64,000 nucleotides of DNA from Methanosarcina mazei S-6 (GTDB lineage: Archaea > Halobacteriota > Methanosarcinia > Methanosarcinales > Methanosarcinaceae), in contig NZ_CP009512.1 of the NCBI RefSeq assembly GCF_000970205.1, positions 3,968,001-4,032,000 on the forward strand. Direction: 5' to 3'. The translations under genes were made by a program, and so were the position numbers. Positions 9,469 to 18,995 of the stretch are shown piece by piece (position 1 is the first letter of the stretch; the number at the start of each line of letters is the position of its first letter). The notes beneath the pieces are model-generated. The model was given only the letters and a program-made list of their open reading frames with translations. It did not search any database and was not told the DNA's origin.

Positions 9469-9523
9469 AAAATAGATAAATTTTCTTAATGGAAAAATTT
9501 CCTTTTTTGTTTCCATATTTAAT

Positions 9524-10504
9524 TCATTTTGCCCTGTAATACACGCTGTTTTTGGAACCTATTTCCTCTATTTTGCCTTCAGCAAGCAATTTTTCGAGGA
9601 CAGGGCGGAGACTTTCAGGGTCTATGCTCAGTCCCTGCCATGTCTGTTCAAAGGTACAGGGCCTCCTGAGGAGAAGGGCATAGACTTCCTCTTCCAGGTC
9701 CCGGTGTAAAACTTTTGCCTTTTTCTTTTTGCCCTTTAAAACCAGCCTTACTTTTTCAGCTCCAAACTCTGATATAAAGCGGTCAGCAATTTCCCTTAAC
9801 CTTTCCTCTGATACCGGTTTTACCCATTTTTCTGCAGGAGGGCGGCTGATAGTCAGGACTTCGATCTCATCAGGGCATATGTACCTGATTGTTTTTATCA
9901 GGCAATCGACCTCTTCATCAGTGCTGTTCAGAGGCTCCCCTGTTTCACTCTCAAGAAACATAACCTCAAGTGCAAGCTTTTTTCCATCACCGGCTTTTGC
10001 AAGTTCCCTTAAGCCCTCAATTATTTCCTGAAAATTTATGCAGGGAGCAGGTCTGTGTATCTTTCTCCAGGTTTTTTCGATTCCTGAAACAAGGGTAGCA
10101 ACAACCAGGTCTGCCTGAGACAGATTCTTCCGTACATCCTCTCTTCCCATAAGGGAAGAATTCGTTATCACACAGACAGGAACTCCGCTTATTTCCCTTA
10201 TACTCTGGATCATCTCCCCCAGAGAAAGGTTAAGAGAAGGTTCGCAGGTCCCTGAAAAAGTGATATAGTCAAGTCCCTCAACATCTTTATAGAACTTCTC
10301 GAAGCTTTCAGAGACTTCTTTCGGGGTTACTGCTTCTTTAACATCTTCAGGACTCCCGAGTTTTAACTCAACGTGTCCGAGCTGGCAGTAAATGCAGTCA
10401 TAATTACAGTTTTTTTTCGAACCTGTGTTCTTTATTACATCTATTCCCAGGGACCTGCCAAGCCTTCTGGAAAGAATTGGTCCGTAAACGATTCTTGATT
10501 TCAT
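9524..10504 (-). CDS. Radical SAM protein with C-terminal winged-helix-like domain
   Basis: A 326-residue radical S-adenosylmethionine enzyme. The cluster motif CNYDCIYC (C-x3-C-x2-C) lies near residue 33; the preceding GPILSRRLGRSLGIDV is typical of a methanogen/bacterial family of uncharacterised radical SAM proteins (COG0731-like). The motif FSGTCEPSLN fits the SAM-contact GGE region. The last 70 residues (HRDLEEEVYALLLRRPCTFEQ) look like a winged-helix module. The ATG at 10504 is preceded by ggaagag; the TTG at 10522 is not needed. The substrate is unknown. Confidence 0.85.
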   Translation of the reverse strand: MKSRIVYGPILSRRLGRSLGIDVIKNTGSKKNCNYDCIYCQLGHVELKLGSPEDVKEAVTPKEVSESFEKFYKDVEGLDYITFSGTCEPSLNLSLGEMIQSIREISGVPVCVITNSSLMGREDVRKNLSQADLVVATLVSGIEKTWRKIHRPAPCINFQEIIEGLRELAKAGDGKKLALEVMFLESETGEPLNSTDEEVDCLIKTIRYICPDEIEVLTISRPPAEKWVKPVSEERLREIADRFISEFGAEKVRLVLKGKKKKAKVLHRDLEEEVYALLLRRPCTFEQTWQGLSIDPESLRPVLEKLLAEGKIEEIGSKNSVYYRAK

Positions 10505-10691
10505 TTTTACTCTTCCTTTCAAAAAAATCTGGGCCCAAAAATCAGAAAATCTGGAAAGAGAATAGCGGCAAATCAGCAGGAAACCCTTCCATTTTCCAGT
10601 CCGAAATTCATTTTTTCAAACTCATTTATGAATTCAGAACCCACCGGTAACCATCGAGTTAATGAACTCATTCCTGAATTTATACATTGAT

Positions 10692-11084
10692 TTATTTCTT
10701 TTCATCAATTTTCGGGGGCTGCTGGGTTTTCAAACTTTCTATAAACGCCTCAAATTCCTGTTTCAGAGCCCTGATCCTGTTCTCAAAGAATTCGATATTT
10801 GATTCCGTGCTGGACTGAGAAGTTTCTGGATAATAGTATCCCGGGTGTTCATTCCTGGAAAAAAAGCCTCTACCTCTTTCGAGACCAGAATTTTTCCTGC
10901 ACCGGAAACCACGGCCTGTTCCTCGTCCCATACTGCGTCCGCCGGCTCCACGGCTAAACATCCGGCCTGTACCCGCCTGACCTCCTGTAGTATAACCCGG
11001 ACTGTCACTGCCTGAGCAGTGTCCCATAGCCCGTCCTGTCTTTGATCCCTGTCCCATCGGACCTGTTCTGTCTCCTCTTGGCAT
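10692..11084 (-). CDS. Small Gly/Arg-rich protein, DUF5320-like
   Basis: A 130-residue protein that opens MPRGDRTGPMGQGSKTGRAM and continues with glycine- and arginine-rich segments, then a charged helical end (residues 90-125) with coiled-coil character. This layout is typical of DUF5320 proteins, often found next to DUF134 regulators and iron-sulfur nitrogenase-cofactor-like (NifX/NafY) proteins in methanogens. The ATG at 11084 follows aaaggagttg. Its first codons are nearly identical in DNA to an internal segment of the neighbouring DUF134 gene, which shows a shared origin. Function is unknown. Confidence 0.7.
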   Translation of the reverse strand: MPRGDRTGPMGQGSKTGRAMGHCSGSDSPGYTTGGQAGTGRMFSRGAGGRSMGRGTGRGFRCRKNSGLERGRGFFSRNEHPGYYYPETSQSSTESNIEFFENRIRALKQEFEAFIESLKTQQPPKIDEKK

Positions 11085-11249
11085 TATTTCAACTCCTTTC
11101 ATTGTAATGTTAATATACCATAAATATTTAGCAAGTCGTGGTTGTCTGGTAAAAATCTTTAAATGATTCTGAAAACGATTTAAAATAGAGCAACAGAAAA
11201 ACAATGTCTGTGCCTTTCTCCCACTCTATTTTCCAGACCACCTTTTAAT

Positions 11250-11744
11250 TCATTTCCTGACCATAGGGCTTCCGCATTTCTCACACTTCACCTGGCTGCA
11301 GCTGACTCCCGGAGTATGGGGAGTTTCATATCCGCAGGCGGTACATATGCAGTTTCCTTCGGGTCCGCCGAACCGGCCTCCCCGACCTTTTCCCTGCCCG
11401 CGACCTCTTCCGCCGCCAGCCGGACCCTGCCCTGCAGGACCTGTTCTGTCTCCTCTTGGCATTCTATAATCTCCTCCTTCAATTCTGATCGCTTTTCCAT
11501 GTACAAGCGCATCAGTTACTTTTTCAAGTGCTTTTTTCAGAGCCCTCTGAAAAGTGGACTGGTGAATCTCCATACGAGCCGCAGCCTCGGTCTGGGAAAG
11601 GTTTTCCAGAAAGCTGAGCCTCATGGCCTCGAGTTCGTCGATAGTCAACAAAATCTCTTCGGAAATTTCACTTTCGGGACTGAAAGGCCTGAATTGCCTT
11701 TCCGGATGTTCGAAATCCACCATTCGTCTTTTTCTGGGGCGCAT
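11250..11744 (-). CDS. DUF134 helix-turn-helix protein fused to a zinc-ribbon tail
   Basis: A 164-residue protein. Residues 1-90 are a DUF134 domain: RPRKRRMVDFEHPERQFRPF, then ISEEILLTIDELEAMRL and a sigma-70-region-4-like helix-turn-helix, SQTEAAARMEIHQSTFQRAL. Residues 95-130 repeat the MPRGDRTGPAGQG Gly/Arg module of the neighbouring gene, and the end has two cysteine pairs (CICTAC and CEKC) for a zinc ribbon. The promoter reads TATA-like ctatatatat, an inverted repeat, then the ATG only about 20 bp on, so the mRNA is probably leaderless. A strong internal start before residue 95 may give a second product. DNA binding is inferred. Confidence 0.8.
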   Translation of the reverse strand: MRPRKRRMVDFEHPERQFRPFSPESEISEEILLTIDELEAMRLSFLENLSQTEAAARMEIHQSTFQRALKKALEKVTDALVHGKAIRIEGGDYRMPRGDRTGPAGQGPAGGGRGRGQGKGRGGRFGGPEGNCICTACGYETPHTPGVSCSQVKCEKCGSPMVRK

Positions 11745-11749
11745 AGTAA

Positions 11750-11763
11750 TGCATAATAATGCA
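11750..11763 (-). promoter_or_regulatory. Candidate operator in the DUF134 promoter
   Basis: The inverted repeat tgcataataatgca (TGCAT-N4-ATGCA) lies between the TATA-like sequence and the start codon of the DUF134 gene, where a bound protein would block initiation. The same pattern recurs at 12110-12123, in front of the decayed DUF134 copy. Autoregulation is inferred, not shown. Confidence 0.4.
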
Positions 11764-11869
11764 AAATATATATAGTTTTCCATCCATTCAGGCTTCAGCT
11801 TAAAATGAGCTTCGAAAGAAAAAAGCGAGACATGCCAGTTAAGACACATAAAAACACATAAAACCCAGA

Positions 11870-12104
11870 TCATAGAGATGTAAGCAACTTTTTCCAGGTG
11901 CTCTTTTAAGTGTACTTTGAAAGCAGGCTGATAAACACCCATAAAGGCTTCAGCCTCAGTCGGGACAGATTTTCCAGAAAACTGAACTCATAGTTTAAGT
12001 TCGCCGTCTTTGCGGGCTGTCCGGAAGGGGAACTCTCTTCTAGATTTTCAGATCTGAAATGTCTCAGCTGGTGTTCAAAATTTACCGTCTTTCTCCGGAT
12101 GTAC
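11870..12104 (-). pseudogene. Decayed duplicate of the DUF134 gene
   Basis: Translation of the minus strand gives RRKTVNFEHQLRHFRSENLE and, later, FSFLENLSRLRLK, matching the DUF134 gene's RKRRMVDFEHPERQFR and LSFLENLSQTEA. After a frame change the match continues as MGVYQPAFKVHLKEHLEKV against MEIHQSTFQRALKKALEKV. The start codon is lost, the helix-turn-helix is frameshifted, and the Gly/Arg and zinc parts are missing. The upstream TATA and inverted repeat are kept. It sits directly upstream of the intact gene, so it is a tandem duplicate that has decayed. Confidence 0.8.
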
Positions 12105-12109
12105 TATTA

Positions 12110-12123
12110 TGCATTATTATGCA
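12110..12123 (-). promoter_or_regulatory. Second copy of the TGCAT-N4-ATGCA inverted repeat
   Basis: The sequence tgcattattatgca precedes the decayed DUF134 copy in the same position as in the intact gene. It was probably duplicated with it. Confidence 0.35.
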
Positions 12124-12213
12124 AAAATAATACATATAATTTACCCCGGTGTCTTCTTCTAATAAGATAGGCAAGAAACAGAATCAAAAAATCATGAGGT
12201 CAGGTATTAATAG

Positions 12214-12954
12214 ATGAAGCCTGAAAAGCACCGTAAAATGTTAAGCAATCTGGAACTCGATATCGTAAAAAATGGCTTCTCATGGCTTTCTTCCCGGCAA
12301 ATTGAACCAGTAAAGGAACTTGCAAGCACAGTGACGGCTCATGCGTTATGGGGGCTCAAAAACCCGTATGTTACCCGCCTGATCCTTAAAAAAGAATGTG
12401 ATTCCTGGGATTCTTCAATACGGGATACGGCAAGAGCATGTTCAGCCCTTTCGACTGAAGGGATCGTATTCAGGGCATCGGAGAAGTGGCTTCTTTCCAG
12501 AAAAAAAGGAAGCTCGTGGAACGAAGATGTCTACGATACTGCTTATAGCCTTGGAGCCCTTGCTGATATGGAGGTTCCTGACATTGAAGGCTGTAACTGG
12601 CTGTATGAAAATTACGGTCCCGCATGGGAACAGGCAGGCACAACATCCCTTATTATCTCAGCCCTTAAAAAACAGGAGAAACTGACAGGAAACAGGGACT
12701 TTGAAAAATTTATCCGCGAAAGGGCTGAATGGGTTCTTTCAAAAAGAGGGCAGGACGGAGGCTGGGAACATATCTCTACAAGCAATCTGGCAATTCAGGC
12801 ACTTATCCTTGCTGGCTTCAAAAAAGAACTTGAAATCTCTATCCACTGGCTTCTTGGAAAAGTCCGTGAAAGTGGAGCCTGGGGAAACAAAGAAGACGAC
12901 ATAAATGCGACAGCCCTTACCCTGAGCACGCTCGGGATGTATGAAAAGACTTGA
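12214..12954 (+). CDS. Prenyltransferase/squalene-cyclase-like alpha-alpha toroid repeat protein
   Basis: A 246-residue protein with at least four repeats of the alpha/alpha-toroid type seen in terpene cyclases and prenyltransferase beta subunits. Examples are FSWLSSRQIEP, EKWLLSRKKGSSWNEDVYDT, AEWVLSKRGQDGGWEHI and IHWLLGKVRESGAWGNKEDD, each with a W-L helix and a G-x-W turn. The catalytic DxDD motif of squalene cyclases and the zinc ligands of farnesyltransferases are not evident, so an enzymatic role is doubtful. It lies just upstream of pylT on the same strand, with its own start 30 bp after a TATA-poor region. Function is unknown. Confidence 0.7.
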   Translation: MKPEKHRKMLSNLELDIVKNGFSWLSSRQIEPVKELASTVTAHALWGLKNPYVTRLILKKECDSWDSSIRDTARACSALSTEGIVFRASEKWLLSRKKGSSWNEDVYDTAYSLGALADMEVPDIEGCNWLYENYGPAWEQAGTTSLIISALKKQEKLTGNRDFEKFIRERAEWVLSKRGQDGGWEHISTSNLAIQALILAGFKKELEISIHWLLGKVRESGAWGNKEDDINATALTLSTLGMYEKT

Positions 12955-13148
12955 ACAGGAAAACTTGATTTATTTTTCTGTCCATTTTATTTTTTATCCG
13001 GAGATTTTATTCGCCTCCTTCATCCGAATTTTTCAAGAGAACCTGTAAAATGGCTTCACGGTTAAATTTTTATAAATATCTGCCGGCGTGAAACTGTTTT
13101 CCAAAAACTATAAATTGAAAGAGGAAATTTTGGTAAGTTTTTACCAAT

Positions 13149-13160
13149 AAACATATATAC
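13149..13160 (+). promoter_or_regulatory. Possible TATA box of pylT
   Basis: The sequence aaacatatatac lies about 85 bp before the tRNA. It is the best archaeal TATA-like match in this spacer, which would give a 5' leader that is removed during tRNA processing. Several other AT-rich boxes exist nearby, so this is tentative. Confidence 0.35.
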
Positions 13161-13244
13161 TAAATAATATCATTTTATCATATCAATTAAGATTGCTATA
13201 GAGAAAAAAACAACCAAGGGATCATTATTCTATTTTATCAAGGA

Positions 13245-13316
13245 GGAAACCTGATCATGTAGATCGAATGGACTCTAAATCCGTTCAGCCGGGTTAGATT
13301 CCCGGGGTTTCCGCCA
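13245..13316 (+). tRNA. pylT: tRNA-Pyl, anticodon CUA (amber suppressor)
   Basis: The 72 bases fold into the unusual tRNA-Pyl. The acceptor stem ggaaacc pairs with ggtttcc, the anticodon loop carries CTA at 13275-13277, and the T-arm is ccggg-ttagatt-cccgg. The D-loop is very short and only one base separates acceptor and D stems, as known for tRNA-Pyl. The encoded 3' end reads CCA after the discriminator G. It is charged with pyrrolysine by PylS and reads UAG in mtmB. It lies 227 bp upstream of pylS. Confidence 0.98.
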
Positions 13317-13480
13317 CGTTTCTGAATCCCGGAATGGCACTTGCATAACATTCCACTGAGATTTTTTATAGAATCAGGAAGGGTTTTCCAGAGTCTATAA
13401 ACTGTTTTTATCTCCTGGGGTATCCACCTCTTTTCCGGGTAGCTGTCAGCAATTGCTGGCTCCACGCTTATGTTCTGTAA

Positions 13481-14908
<1,428 letters not shown>

Positions 14909-15141
14909 TAATCCTGGACCATGTAAGACACATCTAAAGATTCTCTGAAAAGCTGGAAGTATCAGAAGAAAAGTACCAAAACGGCGAAAATGGCGATAAA
15001 TGATGATATAACTGGAAATAATCAAAGACCTTAATTCCGGGACTTAAAATGGCAAAAAGATCCGGATGGGGCTGACGCGAAAGGAATTTGAAAGTAAGGT
15101 TGTAAGGATAAAAAATTTTAAATCTATGAGAGGGTGAAAGT

Positions 15142-16191
15142 TTGATCCAGAAAATGGCAACCGAAGAACTTGACAGGTTCGGGGAGAAAATTATTGAAGG
15201 TTTTAAATTGTCTGATGATGACCTCAGGGCTCTTCTTTCTCTTGAATTCGAAGAAGAGCTGGAAAAGCTTTACTATGTAGCTAGAAAGGTCAGAAACTAT
15301 TATTTCGGCAACAGGGTGTTTCTTAACTGTTTTATTTATTTCTCAACTTATTGTAAAAACCAGTGCTCTTTTTGCTACTATAACTGTAAAAACGAAATTA
15401 ACCGCTACCGCCTGACCGGTGAAGAGGTTAAAGAGATGTGCAAAGCCCTGAAAGGTGCAGGCTTTCACATGATCGACCTGACAATGGGAGAGGATCCCTA
15501 TTACTATGATGACCCTGACCGCTTCGTTGAACTTGTCAGGACAGTAAAAGAAGAACTCGGGCTTCCAATAATGATTTCTCCGGGAGTTATGGATGACAGC
15601 ACCCTCCTGAAAGCCAGGGAAGAAGGAGCAAATTTCTTTGCCCTTTATCAGGAGACTTATGACCGCGAACTTTATGGAAAGCTAAGGGTAGGTCAGTCCT
15701 TCGAAGGAAGGTTTAATGCCCGCAGGTTTGCAAAAGAACAGGGGTACTGTATAGAAGACGGCATTCTTACCGGCGTAGGAAATGATATCGAATCAACTCT
15801 TATATCCCTGAAGGGGATGAAAGCAAACAATCCTGATATGGTAAGGGTAATGACTTTTCTGCCTCAGGAAGGAACTCCGCTTGAAGGTTTCAGCGATAGT
15901 TCAAAGCTTTCGGAGCTGAAAATCATAGCGATTCTCAGGCTCATGTTTCCTGAATGCCTGATACCGGCTTCTCTTGACCTTGAAGGCATAGACGGCATGG
16001 TGCACCGTTTAAATGCCGGAGCAAATATTGTAACCTCCATCCTCCCAGATTCACGCCTGGAAGGGGTTGCCAATTACGACCGCGGCATGGAAGAGAGGGA
16101 CAGGGACGTTACAAGCGTTGTCAAAAGGCTGAAGGTTATGGGAATGGAACCTGCGCCGCAGGCTGAGTTTGAGAGAGTCCTGGGGTGCTAG
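15142..16191 (+). CDS. pylB: Pyrrolysine biosynthesis radical SAM mutase (3-methylornithine synthase)
   Basis: Converts L-lysine to (3R)-3-methyl-D-ornithine, the first step of pyrrolysine synthesis. The 349 residues contain the radical SAM motif CKNQCSFCYYNC (C-x3-C-x2-C, near residue 71) and the conserved MIDLTMGEDP stretch. Translation starts with TTG at 15142, behind gagggtg. The stop codon is TAG at 16189-16191, an amber codon, which is the codon this operon makes the cell able to read; readthrough would add about 20 residues before a TAA. It is followed almost at once by pylC. Confidence 0.96.
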   Translation: MIQKMATEELDRFGEKIIEGFKLSDDDLRALLSLEFEEELEKLYYVARKVRNYYFGNRVFLNCFIYFSTYCKNQCSFCYYNCKNEINRYRLTGEEVKEMCKALKGAGFHMIDLTMGEDPYYYDDPDRFVELVRTVKEELGLPIMISPGVMDDSTLLKAREEGANFFALYQETYDRELYGKLRVGQSFEGRFNARRFAKEQGYCIEDGILTGVGNDIESTLISLKGMKANNPDMVRVMTFLPQEGTPLEGFSDSSKLSELKIIAILRLMFPECLIPASLDLEGIDGMVHRLNAGANIVTSILPDSRLEGVANYDRGMEERDRDVTSVVKRLKVMGMEPAPQAEFERVLGC

Positions 16192-16192
16192 C

Positions 16193-17284
16193 CTGAAAAC
16201 AATATGCCTTATAGGCGGGAAGCTGCAGGGCTTCGAGGCTGCATACCTATCTAAGAAAGCCGGAATGAAAGTGCTTGTAATAGACAAAAACCCGCAGGCG
16301 CTTATAAGGAATTATGCGGATGAGTTCCAGTGTTTTAACATAACGGAAGAGCCGGAAAAACTCGTCGCGATATCAAAAAATGTTGATGCCATACTGCCGG
16401 TAAATGAAAACCTTGAATGTATAGAATTTCTGAATTCTATAAAAGAAAAATTCTCCTGCCCGGTACTTTTCGATTTTGAAGCTTACAGGATCAGCAGGGA
16501 TAAGAGAAAATCAAAAGAATACTTCGCATCCATAGGAACCCCGACCCCTCAGGACAAACCGTCGGAACCACCTTATTTTGTAAAGCCTCCCTGCGAAAGC
16601 AGCAGTGTGGGAGCGAGAATAATCCATGACAGGAAAGAGCTTAAAGAGCTTGAGCCCGGGATGCTCATAGAAGAATACGTTGAAGGGGAAGTGGTCTCAC
16701 TTGAGGTCATAGGGGATGGAAATAATTTTGCTGTGGTAAAGGAAACCCTTGTACATATCGATGACACCTATGACTGCCATATGGTGACCCCTCTCCCTCT
16801 AGACCCTTCCTTCAGGGAACTATCCTACTCCCTTGCAGCAAACCTGCCCTTAAAAGGAATTATGGACGTGGAAGCGATTTCCGGCCCCCTGGGGTTAAAA
16901 GTTATTGAGATAGATGCCCGTTTCCCGAGCCAGACTCCGACTGCGGTCTATTATTCTTCCGGGATCAACCTCATAGAACTCCTGTTCCGGGCTTTTAATG
17001 GAGGCATAGAAGAGATCAAAACTCTCCCTGAAGACAGGTACTGCATTTACGAACATCTCATGCTTGCAGAAAATGGAGTACTTATCCCTGTGGGAGAACA
17101 GGTCCTGTCCATGGGAAATGATTACGGCAATTATTATGAAGAACCTGGAATAGAGATTTTCCTGTGCAAAGGAGAGAACCCTGTATTCACCCTGGTTTTC
17201 TGGGGCAGAGACAGGGAAGAAGCTGAAGCTAGAAAAAACAAAGGGCTTTCGATTCTAAAAAGCCGTTTCGGAGCTGCTGCATAA
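16193..17284 (+). CDS. pylC: Pyrrolysine biosynthesis ligase (ATP-grasp, PylC)
   Basis: Joins 3-methylornithine to the epsilon-amino group of lysine, using ATP. The protein has an N-terminal Rossmann-like part (KTICLIGGKLQGFEAAYLS) and an ATP-grasp fold with EEYVEGEVVSLEVIG and EIDARFPSQTPTA. The first conserved residue follows a CTG codon at 16193, which has ggggtg eight bases upstream and gives 363 residues, the usual PylC length. A TTG at 16169 inside the end of pylB would add eight residues. Either start is non-ATG, and the gene is probably translationally coupled to pylB. Confidence 0.93.
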   Translation: MKTICLIGGKLQGFEAAYLSKKAGMKVLVIDKNPQALIRNYADEFQCFNITEEPEKLVAISKNVDAILPVNENLECIEFLNSIKEKFSCPVLFDFEAYRISRDKRKSKEYFASIGTPTPQDKPSEPPYFVKPPCESSSVGARIIHDRKELKELEPGMLIEEYVEGEVVSLEVIGDGNNFAVVKETLVHIDDTYDCHMVTPLPLDPSFRELSYSLAANLPLKGIMDVEAISGPLGLKVIEIDARFPSQTPTAVYYSSGINLIELLFRAFNGGIEEIKTLPEDRYCIYEHLMLAENGVLIPVGEQVLSMGNDYGNYYEEPGIEIFLCKGENPVFTLVFWGRDREEAEARKNKGLSILKSRFGAAA

Positions 17285-17321
17285 AGCAGGAAGAATTTTT
17301 AGAATAAAAAGAGGTAAAAAA

Positions 17322-18116
17322 ATGGCACTTTTAACCCCAGAAGACCTGGAAAATATTAACAAACAGCTTCAAGAAGCTGATTCTACTGTCCGCAGAGTTA
17401 CAGGGCTTGATATAAAAGGTATCTGTAAAGATTTCTACGGCACAACTCCATGCTGTGAAAAAGTAGGTATCGTGCCTGTGACCTCAGGGAACGGGATCAT
17501 AGGGAGCTTTTCCGAATCCCTGAATGCAATTGCCGGGTATTTCGGGTTTGACAGTTTTATTACTGATATGCCTGACGTCAGCGGATATTATGAGGCAGTA
17601 AAGAACGGAGCCCGGATCATACTTATGGCAGATGATAATACCTTCCTTGCCCACAACCTGAAAAATGGAAAAATCGCCAATAACCAGCCGTGTACAGGCA
17701 TAATTTATGCTGAAATAGCTTCAAGATACCTGAAAGCCGATTCCAAAGAAGTGCTTGCCGTGGGTCTTGGGAAGGTTGGATTTCCGGGAGCAGCCCATCT
17801 CGTACAGAAAGGCTTCAAGGTTTACGGATATGATGCTGACAGAACCCTTCTAGAAAAAAGCGTTTCCAGCCTCGGAATTATACCTTTCAATCCCGTCAGC
17901 CCCGAAGGCGACAGGCAAAGGAAGTTTTCCATTATTTTCGAAGCAACCCCCTGTGCAGACACGATTCCGGAATCCGTAATTTCGGAAAACTGTGTGATTT
18001 CTACCCCTGGGATACCCTGTGCAATCTCAAAGGAGCTGCAAAAAAAGTGTGGAGTTGAACTTGTAATGGAACCACTGGGGATAGGTACAGCATCAATGCT
18101 GTATTCTGTACTCTAA
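17322..18116 (+). CDS. pylD: Pyrrolysine biosynthesis dehydrogenase (PylD)
   Basis: Oxidises the PylC product, lysine-N-epsilon-3-methylornithine, with NAD+; the aldehyde then closes to the pyrroline ring of pyrrolysine. The 264-residue chain has an N-terminal helical domain and a Rossmann NAD-binding domain with VLAVGLGKVGFPGAAHL near residue 145 and YGYDADRTLLEK just after. The start lies 37 bp after pylC behind agaggtaaaaaa. It closes the pylSBCD set, and a G/C-rich hairpin follows about 60 bp later. Confidence 0.96.
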   Translation: MALLTPEDLENINKQLQEADSTVRRVTGLDIKGICKDFYGTTPCCEKVGIVPVTSGNGIIGSFSESLNAIAGYFGFDSFITDMPDVSGYYEAVKNGARIILMADDNTFLAHNLKNGKIANNQPCTGIIYAEIASRYLKADSKEVLAVGLGKVGFPGAAHLVQKGFKVYGYDADRTLLEKSVSSLGIIPFNPVSPEGDRQRKFSIIFEATPCADTIPESVISENCVISTPGIPCAISKELQKKCGVELVMEPLGIGTASMLYSVL

Positions 18117-18175
18117 ACAGGAGAAAATCAATATCCTGAACAGGGATGAACCAGAGAAAAAAATGTAGAATAACA

Positions 18176-18203
18176 CAGAGCAGGGGGCAGCTCGCCCCTC
18201 TGT
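18176..18203 (+). terminator. Hairpin downstream of pylD
   Basis: Complementary runs cagag-gggg and cccc-tctg surround the short loop gcagctcg. It is the only strong hairpin between pylD and the convergent pyrophosphatase gene and could end the pyl transcript, although it lacks a clear T-run. Confidence 0.4.
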
Positions 18204-18256
18204 TGTGAACTGGTGGTGTGAAATAACGTCGAATCAGGAATAAAAACTGTAGTTCT

Positions 18257-18766
18257 TCACTGATTAGATAATTTTTTTTGTTCAGTATATCGATCCTTAG
18301 CTTCCTGGATTACCTTGCGTGCTGTTTCCAGATCTCTCCACCCGTAAACCACCACGTCTTTTCGTTCCAAATTTTTATAAGTTTCAAAGAAATGTGTAAT
18401 TTCTTTCAGTAAATGTGGAGGAACCTGTTCAATTGTTTTGATATAGTTCCATAGTGGGTCTCTCTGAGGGACACAGAGTATCTTTTCATCTCTTCCCTTA
18501 TCATCTTCCATATCAAGCATTGCAACGGGATGTACATCTATTACACATCCAGGAAATGTAGGCTCCCACATCAATACCATGGCATCCAGAGGGTCACCGT
18601 CAAGTGCCAGGGTATCCGGGAAAAAGCCGTAATCACATGGGTATACGATTGACGAAAAAAGCATTCTGTCGAATCTAATGACTTTCCTTTCCTTATCATA
18701 CTCATACTTATTCCGACTTCCTTGAGGAATTTCTATAAGTACACATTCAACCTGTCTTTCAGTCAT
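18257..18766 (-). CDS. ppa: Inorganic pyrophosphatase, soluble family I
   Basis: Hydrolyses pyrophosphate to phosphate in the cytosol and so drives biosynthetic reactions. The 169 residues show the family I core: IEIPQGSRNKYEYDKE (substrate lysine), YPCDYGFFPDTLALDGDPLDAMVL with the metal-binding aspartates in DGDPLDA, and EDDKGRDEKIL with the third metal site. The start at 18766 was preferred because aggaag lies upstream and the protein matches the family N-terminus; a start 33 bp earlier is open. It is convergent with pylD. Confidence 0.95.
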   Translation of the reverse strand: MTERQVECVLIEIPQGSRNKYEYDKERKVIRFDRMLFSSIVYPCDYGFFPDTLALDGDPLDAMVLMWEPTFPGCVIDVHPVAMLDMEDDKGRDEKILCVPQRDPLWNYIKTIEQVPPHLLKEITHFFETYKNLERKDVVVYGWRDLETARKVIQEAKDRYTEQKKLSNQ

Positions 18767-18995
18767 GTCAATACTTCCTGCCTGTTGAACGCATCCCAAA
18801 ATCGACTTAATTTTATTTTTGCCTCTAAACTTTTCGCTTGAAGATTAATAAATATTTTGAGAGGGTTCTCTGGCAATTTCCGGATAATTTCCAGATAATA
18901 ACGCTTCTACGAATAGAAACAAAATATATAAATCATTGACATGGGACCAGAGAGATAATGAATATTAAATTTTAAAGATATAGTGAAAGACCATC

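Noticed and set aside
11744-11942. N-terminal extension of the DUF134 gene to 11942
   Set aside because: The extension is the decayed C-terminal part of a duplicated DUF134 gene, not part of the working protein; the family start is at 11744.
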